In this document: piece by piece, positions 57,499 through 64,000 of the stretch
Layout: the number at the start of each line of letters is the position of its first letter
Position numbering within the stretch: the stretch's first letter is position 1
Origin: Myxococcales bacterium
GTDB taxonomy: Bacteria > Myxococcota_C > UBA6777
Reading direction: 5' to 3'
DNA length: 64,000 nucleotides
NCBI GenBank assembly: GCA_020632975.1
Contig: JACKEL010000013.1
Span: 114,409 to 178,408 of the forward strand
Notes under the pieces: model-generated
What the model saw: only the letters and a program-made list of their open reading frames with translations
Databases searched by the model: none
Told to the model about the DNA's origin: nothing
Made by a program: the position numbers and the translations under genes

Positions 57499-58152
57499 AT
57501 GCATCGCCTTTTGCTTGTACTCTGTTTCTTCTTGGGACTTGCGCTCAGTCCACGAGATGCGCGAGCTGAGTTTTCTGCCCCCAGCCTTTCGGGTTGGTCC
57601 TCAGGGCAACCCCAAACCTCTCGTTGGAAAGCAACGACCCCGCGTTTTACCCTTGCTTACCAACACGCCATCGACCTCAAGCAAGAACCCCTTGCCACCA
57701 AACAACAAGCCCAAACGGTCCCACCAGGGCCAACGTCGCCAACCCCCATGCCAGCGTTCGATCAGACCTACCTCTACTTCACGATTGGTATGCTCGCAGG
57801 TTCTTTGGTGGTGGGTGTCGGAGAAGCCATCACCCGTCAAGTCGGGGGAGATCCGCTCGGTTGGCAGATCGCAGGGACCTTGCTCAACGGCGCAGCGACC
57901 GTATACAACGCAGTGATCATGTCGCAGATGCTTTCGCAGATCCAAGACCCGATGATCCAGATGCTTTTTTGGGTAAGCCTTGCAGCCAGTGGGATCGGCT
58001 TTTTGGTTTCCGTCGTTCAGATCATCATCCAGATCCATCGACGTATGAGCAAACCCAAAGAGATCCCCAAACCCATCGCAGTCATGCCTTGGAGCGACAT
58101 CGACTCACAAGGTAACCCACGCGTTGGACTCGCTCTCGTCGGCCACTTCTGA
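57499..58152 (+). CDS. Exported membrane protein of unknown function
   Basis: The 217-residue protein has a signal peptide (cleavage near ARAEF), a Pro/Thr/Gln-rich linker, and a C-terminal half with about three membrane helices (YFTIGMLAGSLVVGVGE, IAGTLLNGAATVYNAVIM, LFWVSLAASGIGFLVSVVQI cut short here). It ends in a short positive segment and PWSDIDSQGNPRVGLALVGHF, whose final strand and Phe resemble a self-standing beta tail. No family recognised. The gene is 200 bases after the SanA-like gene and convergent with the NlpC-like gene. Confidence 0.65.
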   Translation: MHRLLLVLCFFLGLALSPRDARAEFSAPSLSGWSSGQPQTSRWKATTPRFTLAYQHAIDLKQEPLATKQQAQTVPPGPTSPTPMPAFDQTYLYFTIGMLAGSLVVGVGEAITRQVGGDPLGWQIAGTLLNGAATVYNAVIMSQMLSQIQDPMIQMLFWVSLAASGIGFLVSVVQIIIQIHRRMSKPKEIPKPIAVMPWSDIDSQGNPRVGLALVGHF

Positions 58153-58168
58153 CCCCACCCCTGCGCCC

Positions 58169-59173
58169 TTAGCGGCGAATCTTGTCCGGGCACACCCGAA
58201 ATGTCCCATACCCCGCAAACAGCTCACCTGTCGTATGTCGCCATCGTCTAGAGTATCGACGACTTGGACGCCGCAGTTTTTTCACAAGGTACGAATTATA
58301 GGTGCGTTGTCGCCCCCCAACTTCTTTCTTATAGAGCGATGGGTCCTGTCGGTACATGAAGATCTCATGGACTCGTGGACGAGGACTGTAACCCGTGTGC
58401 AAGATCCTCACACGACCGTCAGGATCGATCTTGTGGACGATCCCAACATGTGTGATCGGATCATCATCAAGGCGGCGGTTTCGGTTGCGATCCACGGTCG
58501 CATGCCAAAAGACCACATCTCCTGGTAGCGGCTTGCCGCGATGGATGTACCCGTACTCTTGGAAGAAATGGAACAGCGAAAAGGTCCCACTTCGCCCCCG
58601 ATACCCCGAAGAAACGAACGTATCGATCCCAAAGCGCGAAAACAAACAACGCAACCAACCAGCACAATCGCTTCGATAGACCGCACTTTGAGCAGCACGT
58701 GTGCAACGAACCTTCAGACGACCGCGATCACGCCGTGCCATCCGCACGATACGACGACGACAAGAAGAGATCGGTGGCGAAGTGACCTCAGGCAGTGCCC
58801 CTTCCCAAGTCTCCAACGGCATCCACGCCCGCACCTGCGGCGGCAAAAGATGCGCCCAACGACTCTCGTAGATATGCATCTGCAAAGCGGGCGATGCGTT
58901 TGGCGTCATCGTAGCCGCCAAAAAAGCCGGGTACTCCTCAAGATCATCGGGCGGTCCCACAGGTTCCACGATCTTGCGCGTGCGTTGGTGTCCATGGGTA
59001 GGGTTCTTTCGCACCACGACTCGCTGCGTTGTGCAACCACTCTCAACAGTCAACAACCCCAACATCCAAACCAAAAGCCCGCACACACCCCAAGAAAATC
59101 TCCTGCGCCAAGACCGCTCGACAGAGATCACCAGAAAGATTCGTTGTATCCGCTGTTTCCAGCTCACCACCAT
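58169..59173 (-). CDS. NlpC/P60-like lipoprotein
   Basis: A 334-residue lipoprotein (hydrophobic stretch, then lipobox region VESGC). The C-terminal domain has a Cys-His peptidase pattern: SDCAGWLRCLFSRFG (nucleophile Cys), PLPGDVVFW, and DPITHVGIVHKI (His), typical of NlpC/P60-type cell-wall amidases. The insertion VDRNRNRRLDDDP between these motifs resembles a calcium-binding loop. A Lys/Arg-rich tail follows. ATG at 59173 is only one base from GGAGG, so GTG at 59167 may be the true start. Likely peptidoglycan remodelling in the periplasm. Confidence 0.75.
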   Translation of the reverse strand: MVVSWKQRIQRIFLVISVERSWRRRFSWGVCGLLVWMLGLLTVESGCTTQRVVVRKNPTHGHQRTRKIVEPVGPPDDLEEYPAFLAATMTPNASPALQMHIYESRWAHLLPPQVRAWMPLETWEGALPEVTSPPISSCRRRIVRMARRDRGRLKVRCTRAAQSAVYRSDCAGWLRCLFSRFGIDTFVSSGYRGRSGTFSLFHFFQEYGYIHRGKPLPGDVVFWHATVDRNRNRRLDDDPITHVGIVHKIDPDGRVRILHTGYSPRPRVHEIFMYRQDPSLYKKEVGGRQRTYNSYLVKKLRRPSRRYSRRWRHTTGELFAGYGTFRVCPDKIRR

Positions 59174-59500
59174 GCCTCCTTGCTTGATGCTTATGGCCCA
59201 GCACTCCCCTCCTTGGGGAGCTTACGCCTCTTGATGCTATCCAACGTGACCTTAGCACAGTTTTTCCCCCACGACCAAAAAGGAACCGCCCCCCTCCAAA
59301 GATATCCAAAAAGGCGCTCCAAACGAGAGAATACACTTCGACACAAGGCCAAGGTCGCTTGGGATTTGTTTGAGAAAAAGTGGAGAGAGAGGAAGATGGA
59401 CGGTAAAGGAAAAGGAAGCTCACCAAGATGAGCAGGAATCCTCCTCCAAGATCTGCTAGGCAAAAGCTACGCAATCGCCCTGCTTTGGAGGGGAAAGATG

Positions 59501-60724
59501 TCAGTCGCCCAAGATCACTTTGTGAGCGCGCAAACGCAACGAGTTGATTTGGATAAAGCCCGCAGCGTCTTTTTGATCGTAACCGCCTTCGACATCCATC
59601 GAAGAAAGTTCTTGGTTGTAAAGCGAGTTGGGAGAGAAACGACCCAAGATCGTGACGTTACCTTTGTAAAGTTCAACGTTCACATATCCATCGATCAAAG
59701 CTTCTGCTTGTGCGAAAGCTGCGCGCAAAAAGTCCATCTCAGGACTAAACCAGAAACCGTTGTAGATCAACTCAGCAAATTTCGGAGCCAAACCGTTACG
59801 AAGTCGGACAACTTCACGATCCATCGCGATACCTTCGAGGTCGCGCAAGGCGTTGTGAAGGATGGTTCCAGCGGGGGTTTCGTACACACCGCGCGACTTG
59901 ATCCCAACAAAACGGTTTTCCACGATATCGATACGACCGATCGCGTGTGTTCCACCCAAATCATTGAGGTAGCTAAAGAGTTCGTGTGGATCTTCTTTGC
60001 GGGTGCCATCGTCGAGGTTTTCGACCGAGATCGGCAAAGCATCTTTGAACTGGATCTTCAAACGACAGCCTTCTTCGGGCGCAGTGCGGGGCGAATTCGT
60101 CAAACGGAAGATCTCAGCAGGAGGCGTCAAAAGAGGATCTTCCAACATGCCTGCTTCGTAGCTTTTGTGCATCAAGTTTTCGTCCGTGCTATAGGGCTTT
60201 TCAGCCGTAGCTTCGACGGGGATCGCATGCTCTTTTGCATAACGAATAAGATCTTGACGACCTTTAAATTTCTCCAAAAAGCCAGCTTCTTTCCAAGGTG
60301 CGATCACTTTGAGTTCAGGAGCCAACGCTGCATACGCCAATTCAAAGCGAACTTGGTCGTTTCCTTTGCCCGTCGATCCGTGCGAAACGAACTCAGCGCC
60401 TTCTTTCAAAGCGATCTCAATTTGACGACGTGCAATCAAAGGACGCGCCAAAGAAGTACCCAACAAATAACGACCTTCGTAGACTGCATTTCCTGCGATG
60501 GCGGGGAAGATAAAGTCTGTGACAAATTCGCGCTGGAGATTTTCGACATAAACTTTCGATGCACCAGTCTCCAAAGCGCGCTTTTCAAGGCTCACAAAGT
60601 CTTCTTTTTGACCCACATCCGCAATATAAGCGATCACTTCATAGCCGCGTTGTTGCAAAATCTTCAAAATACATGATGTGTCCAAACCGCCGCTATATGC
60701 GAGTACAATCTTTCCTAGACTCAT
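59501..60724 (-). CDS. argG: Argininosuccinate synthase
   Basis: Joins citrulline and aspartate with ATP in arginine synthesis. The 407-residue protein begins with [13 protein letters not shown] (PP-loop) and has signatures [39 protein letters not shown] and [13 protein letters not shown]. Length agrees with the family (about 400). AAGGAG lies 11 bases before the ATG. No argH is adjacent, so the pathway is dispersed. The upstream 580-base region is AT-rich and is shared with the divergent AT-hook gene. Confidence 0.95.
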   Translation of the reverse strand: MSLGKIVLAYSGGLDTSCILKILQQRGYEVIAYIADVGQKEDFVSLEKRALETGASKVYVENLQREFVTDFIFPAIAGNAVYEGRYLLGTSLARPLIARRQIEIALKEGAEFVSHGSTGKGNDQVRFELAYAALAPELKVIAPWKEAGFLEKFKGRQDLIRYAKEHAIPVEATAEKPYSTDENLMHKSYEAGMLEDPLLTPPAEIFRLTNSPRTAPEEGCRLKIQFKDALPISVENLDDGTRKEDPHELFSYLNDLGGTHAIGRIDIVENRFVGIKSRGVYETPAGTILHNALRDLEGIAMDREVVRLRNGLAPKFAELIYNGFWFSPEMDFLRAAFAQAEALIDGYVNVELYKGNVTILGRFSPNSLYNQELSSMDVEGGYDQKDAAGFIQINSLRLRAHKVILGD

Positions 60725-61071
60725 CCTCAGGCATCTCCTTTGCGCCTTGTTCTCTACGCCACACGCGTAACGTTATCCAATCTATTTCCAAATAAAGCCC
60801 AAAAGCTTTTCACTCTCAACCAAGAGTCTTTTTGGAAAACAACCCTGCGCTTCTCCGCATGCTCGGGTCTCTTGTTTTTGGAAACACAACCACCGAAGAC
60901 ATCGCAATAAATTGCCGCGTGTGCTAACACGAACCTTTATCAACTGTCAACAGCTTTTCCTTTTATGCGATCTTGCAAATCAAAAACATCACACTGTCGC
61001 AATTTGACGACTCGAAAAAAAATCAGCAAAAGACAACGCTGTTTTACCCTTGTATACGATGATTTTGAACG

Positions 61072-61095
61072 AGCAAAACTCGCTTTGCTGTTTTT
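61072..61095 (+). terminator. Weak terminator-like hairpin
   Basis: AGCAAA, loop ACTCGC, TTTGCT, then GTTTTTG. No plus-strand gene ends upstream within 300 bases, so if real it would close a short transcript or act by chance. Confidence 0.25.
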
Positions 61096-61123
61096 GTATC
61101 GTCAAAAAATAGAAAAATAATGC

Positions 61124-61151
61124 TTGAAAAAATTTGCATGCCACTTAATAT
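61124..61151 (+). promoter_or_regulatory. Sigma-70 promoter for the AT-hook gene
   Basis: -35 TTGAAA (61124-61129), 16-base spacer, -10 TAATAT (61146-61151). This is the best sigma-70 match I saw in the window. It would give a leader of about 145 bases. Confidence 0.5.
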
Positions 61152-61301
61152 TCAGACAAAGACAATTTGCTATGCTTTTTGTTTGCCTCTCAAAGAAAAG
61201 GTATCCTCGGCAAACGGCCCTCCTTTTCCATTGAAATGGTACCGCTGATGGAATGAATCCAAACTCCTGTGAGAGAAAACTTACATGGAGAATGCCTTGC
61301 A

Positions 61302-62656
61302 ATGGACATGCACATGGATAAAAAGCCTATTCAAAACGAGAAAAAAAACGATGACAAGGTGATCCTACGACGCCGTCAAGGCAGCGAGGAAGTCGCCAAA
61401 CTCCCTTCTGAAGAGCCTATTGAGTTTATCCCTGAACCTGAACAAGAGATCATCGAAACAGGCCCTGGTTCGCAGACCAAACAGAAAACCACACGCAGAA
61501 GACTAAATAAACGCGCGCGCAAAGTTCATCCCGCCTCGCTCTCCGAAGAAGTGCAAAAAAAGATCGAAGAAGGTGAAAACCCCGATATCGCGCTCGCTAA
61601 ACCATCCTCGGCAAAGGAACCTAGCATGGCGAACAAAAAAAGCCAGTCGTCTAAATCCAAGTCCTCCAAAAACACTTCCTCCAAATCCAAAGGCCAAGGA
61701 AAACGAGGACGCCCACCCAAAGCAGCGAAAGCTGCGTCCATTCCGAGCTTTGAAAGTCCCGAAAAACTCAGCGAAAATCCTGAGGCACTTTTGGCACTTA
61801 TCCGAAATACAGATCAAGGTACCAATATCGGACCAAGAAGACGCGGACGCCCCCGTAAGACCGCACCTTCTGTCAAAGCTCTTTTGGCTGAACCTTCTGC
61901 GCCACGAAAAGCTGGTCGCCCCCGCAAAAATCCTGTAGAGGCTGAATCCACCGATGCAGACGCACTTTTGGCAGCTTCTATCGCTCCCAAAAAACGCGGA
62001 AGAAAACCCAAAGCAGAAAACACCGCAGCCACTTCCCAAAAACGTGGCCCTGGTCGTCCCCGTAAAGCCGAAAATACCGAAGCCGAAGCAGCCACCACAC
62101 AAAAACGTGGCCCTGGTCGTCCTCGTAAAGCTGAAAATGCTGAAGCCGCTCCCAAAAAACGCGGACCTGGCCGCCCCCGCAAAGCCGAAAATACCGAAGC
62201 CGCTCCCAAAAACGCGGCCCTGGTCGTCCTCGTAAAGCCGAAAATGCTGAAGCTGCTCCCAAAAAACGTGGACCTGGCCGTCCCCGCAAAAACGAGAGTA
62301 CCGCTGTCGCGACCACGCCCAAGCGTGGCCCTGGTCGCCCCCGCAAGTCCGAAAGCACCGCTGTCGCGACCACGCCCAAACGCGGCCCCGGTCGTCCCCG
62401 TAAAGCTGAAGTGATGCAAGTTCAACGCGAACAAGTTCTCCAAGGCGTCGGTCCCGACGAAGCGATCACATTCCGCGCACTCCAAACGCAACTTCAAGCA
62501 CTCCAAACTTGGCGTGGAAAAGAAGAGTCCCTGCGTTTGCGTGTACGAAAAGCTCTCGAAGGTAGCGCAAAACGCACCAACGATGACGATTACCGCGAAG
62601 TGGTCGAGTCTTTGATCTTTAAATTGCTCTTCCCTGAAGAACCCAACAACGCATAA
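61302..62656 (+). CDS. AT-hook repeat DNA-binding protein, interrupted by a one-base shift
   Basis: The chain is acidic at first, then carries about eleven AT-hook-like units (GKRGRPPK, RRRGRPRK, RKAGRPRK, KKRGRKPK and repeated KRGPGRPRKAEN). GRP cores bind the minor groove of AT-rich DNA. At 62208-62212 an A5 run replaces the A6 of sister repeats, so the frame from 61302 would end at 62414 in nonsense (AALVVLVKPK). The repeats continue in the -1 frame and lead to a C-terminal domain (LQGVGPDEAITFRALQTQLQ) with stop at 62656. This is either a real frameshift, a slippage or phase-variation site, or a sequencing error. It resembles myxobacterial HMGI(Y)-like proteins such as CarD. Start 61302 is a choice among several ATGs. 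Confidence 0.7.
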
Positions 62657-62667
62657 ATCCCATCTCT

Positions 62668-62705
62668 CCAAGAAAAGGAGCGAGGCGTCTCGCTCCTTTT
62701 CTTGG
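62668..62705. terminator. Strong 17-bp terminator hairpin
   Basis: CCAAGAAAAGGAGCGAG, loop GCGT, CTCGCTCCTTTTCTTGG: a perfect stem. It lies just after the AT-hook stop and between that gene and the convergent hslO, so it probably terminates both. Confidence 0.8.
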
Positions 62706-62805
62706 GACCCCTCCCCTCATTCATCTGCTCGTCTTTGGACATTCATCCCCAAACAATCCCCCAAAACAATATCCCCCAACATCCCGAGCTATCCGACGAG
62801 ATGGA

Positions 62806-63702
62806 TTACATCTGAAGAGACTTTTCAAGGACTCGGATAAACATCTGTAGATCTTCTTTGCCAAAGTAATAGCGCTCTCGGCAAAAGTCACAGAAAGTCT
62901 CAGCCTCGCCTTGTTCATTGAGCATATCGTTCAACTCTTCGATGCCCAGACTCAACAACGCACGCTCCACACGAGGACGCGAACAAGTGCAACGGAAACG
63001 CAAAGGGCGTTCTTCGAGGATGTTGTAATCGCTTCCAAGCAAGTCGTGCATGATCTCTTCCATCGAGACACCACCTTCCAAACGTCTCACCACAGACTCA
63101 AGCTGCTCGATCTGGTGTTCGAGTTTGCTCGCCACCTCATCGCTTGCGTCAGGCATCAATTGGACGAGAAAGCCGCCCGAAGAAGACACAGAGCCATCTT
63201 CATGCAGCAGAACGCCGACACCCACGACGGTCGGCGTTTGCTCAGACTGGGCGAAGTAATAGGTCAGGTCGCTGCTGATCTCGCCATTGATCATAGGCAC
63301 CGTCCCTCGGTACAGCTCCTCTTCTTCTGTATCGCGAAGCACGTGCAAAAATCCGTCGCGTCCCACGATATCGCCCACATTGATCGTCCCAGGCTCACCG
63401 TTGGGATGGCCCACATGAGGATTTCCAACGTAGCCACGGGCTGTTCCATCTGCGCGAGCATCCACAACAACACGGCCAATCGGTCCATCTCCGCGAAACT
63501 CTAGGGCCAATTGATGTTGTTCTTCCTTCAACATCCCAGCCATCATCACACCCGCCGAAAGCGCGCGTCCCAAAGCAACGCTTGCATTCGGCCAAGTGTC
63601 GTGGCGTTTGCACATCTCGCTTACCAACTCGGTCGTTTGGCACACGTAAGCACGCACCTGACCATCGTAAGCAAGCACCTTCATCAATCTATCTTGGCTC
63701 AT
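62806..63702 (-). CDS. hslO: Hsp33 redox-regulated chaperone
   Basis: A 298-residue chaperone that is switched on by oxidation and holds unfolding proteins. The C-terminal redox zinc centre has the spaced pairs CTC (in RFRCTCSRPR) and CDFC (in FCDFCRERYYF), the four cysteines that bind zinc and form disulfides. The N-terminal domain has ALGRALSAGVMMAGMLK and LEFRGDGPIGRVVVDARADG (in part). Start 63702 has GGAG eight bases upstream. It stands alone and convergent with the AT-hook gene. The 63703-64000 spacer shows nothing recognised. Confidence 0.95.
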   Translation of the reverse strand: MSQDRLMKVLAYDGQVRAYVCQTTELVSEMCKRHDTWPNASVALGRALSAGVMMAGMLKEEQHQLALEFRGDGPIGRVVVDARADGTARGYVGNPHVGHPNGEPGTINVGDIVGRDGFLHVLRDTEEEELYRGTVPMINGEISSDLTYYFAQSEQTPTVVGVGVLLHEDGSVSSSGGFLVQLMPDASDEVASKLEHQIEQLESVVRRLEGGVSMEEIMHDLLGSDYNILEERPLRFRCTCSRPRVERALLSLGIEELNDMLNEQGEAETFCDFCRERYYFGKEDLQMFIRVLEKSLQM

Positions 63703-64000
63703 CTCTTCGCTCCTCTGTGCGCCCTTTGCTTGTCTCTCAAGTGAAAGGCCCACTCTTTTTCAGCCATGTCAGAAACACTTCTATTGCAAAGTGATCCCTT
63801 TGCTTCAAAAGTCCAATATAAAAGAACAACCCCGCAAAGATTGACGGCACATCGCCTTGTGTCTACAACAAACACAGCTGTCTTTGCGTTGTCGAATGCG
63901 TTTGTGTTGGGAGACACGTCATGCTTTCACGCAAACCCAACGTCGCGCAAAGGCCCATACATCCAAGCCCTTCTTTACAAAAGGATCGGACTCACATGCC

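Larger units (their letters stand above)
60725..61301. other. AT-rich divergent spacer
   Basis: About 580 bases between argG and the AT-hook gene. It contains the promoter and hairpin listed below and otherwise no feature. AT content is higher than in the rest of the window. Confidence 0.45.

Noticed and set aside
59498..60676. 392-codon plus-strand frame opposite argG
   Set aside because: argG is unambiguous; the mirror frame has no recognisable features.
61072..61095. Proof of a small RNA between argG and the AT-hook gene
   Set aside because: Only a weak stem plus T-run was found; no promoter or conserved sequence supports a transcript upstream of it.
1..64000. Prophage, integron, genomic-island integrase or tRNA-linked attachment site
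   Set aside because: No integrase, transposase, phage structural gene or recognisable tRNA gene is present.

Overview
The window reads as a chromosome segment of a Gram-negative bacterium from the Myxococcota or a nearby deltaproteobacterial lineage. The grounds are indirect: many lipoproteins with acidic Thr/Ser/Glu/Pro linkers, MopE-type CDxxDNDCDG motifs, a MYXO-CTERM-like sorting signal, a PEGA/Sel1 protein, a eukaryotic-type Ser/Thr kinase, a MoxR-VWA pair and an acidic RpoD-type sigma factor. There is no rRNA, recognisable tRNA, prophage, CRISPR array or transposase gene. Most genes are monocistronic or in short runs, with clear Shine-Dalgarno sites.

Layout. 0-4.5 kb: a hotdog thioesterase cut by the window edge, an RlmM-like rRNA methyltransferase, an ABC exporter and a secreted protein. 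4.6-6.5 kb: a QueC-like enzyme that has lost all four zinc cysteines, and a beta-helix protein. 6.5-6.8 kb: a 194-bp MITE-like element inside a REP palindrome. 6.8-11.7 kb: an unknown protein, a calpain-type protease, a PEGA/Sel1 protein and a LysR regulator. 11.8-14.9 kb: a three-gene RNA-repair cassette (compact RNA ligase, HD-phosphatase/polynucleotide kinase, Rnl2-type ligase). 15-20.9 kb: a lipoprotein, then a MoxR ATPase next to a giant HEAT/HExxH/VWA protein. 20.9-22.2 kb: a hairpin-rich noncoding stretch that may be a structured RNA. 22.2-26.9 kb: a beta-helix lipoprotein, a secreted protein and a two-domain cell-wall hydrolase-like protein behind an unusual regulatory region. 26.9-27.8 kb: REP cluster, 13-bp and 18-bp tandem repeats and the second MITE copy. 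27.8-29.4 kb: a repeat-built cysteine-rich lipoprotein.

29.7-34.0 kb holds the complete oxidative pentose phosphate branch in order (zwf, pgl, gnd), making NADPH and ribulose-5-phosphate. 34-36.2 kb: an outer-membrane OmpA-like protein apparently fused behind a MopE/MYXO-CTERM module. 36.5-44 kb: a PepT-like peptidase, HrpB helicase, a YndJ-like membrane protein, a MopE lipoprotein and an acyltransferase. 44-51 kb: REP repeats, a Ser/Thr kinase, an alpha/beta hydrolase, a gene fragment, gamma-glutamyltransferase, and a strange basic cysteine-rich secreted protein with an internal 474-bp duplication. 51.7-58.2 kb: acyl-CoA dehydrogenase, sigma-70, a lipoprotein overlapping a SanA-like gene, and a membrane protein. 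58.2-63.7 kb: an NlpC/P60-like lipoprotein, ArgG, an AT-hook repeat protein broken by a one-base A-tract difference, and the redox chaperone Hsp33.

The strongest candidates for something undescribed are the twin MITE insertions in the same REP target with 12-bp duplications, the cysteine-less QueC, the 0.7-0.9 kb hairpin-rich locus, and the cysteine-periodic secreted protein. All assignments come from reading motifs; no database search was run.
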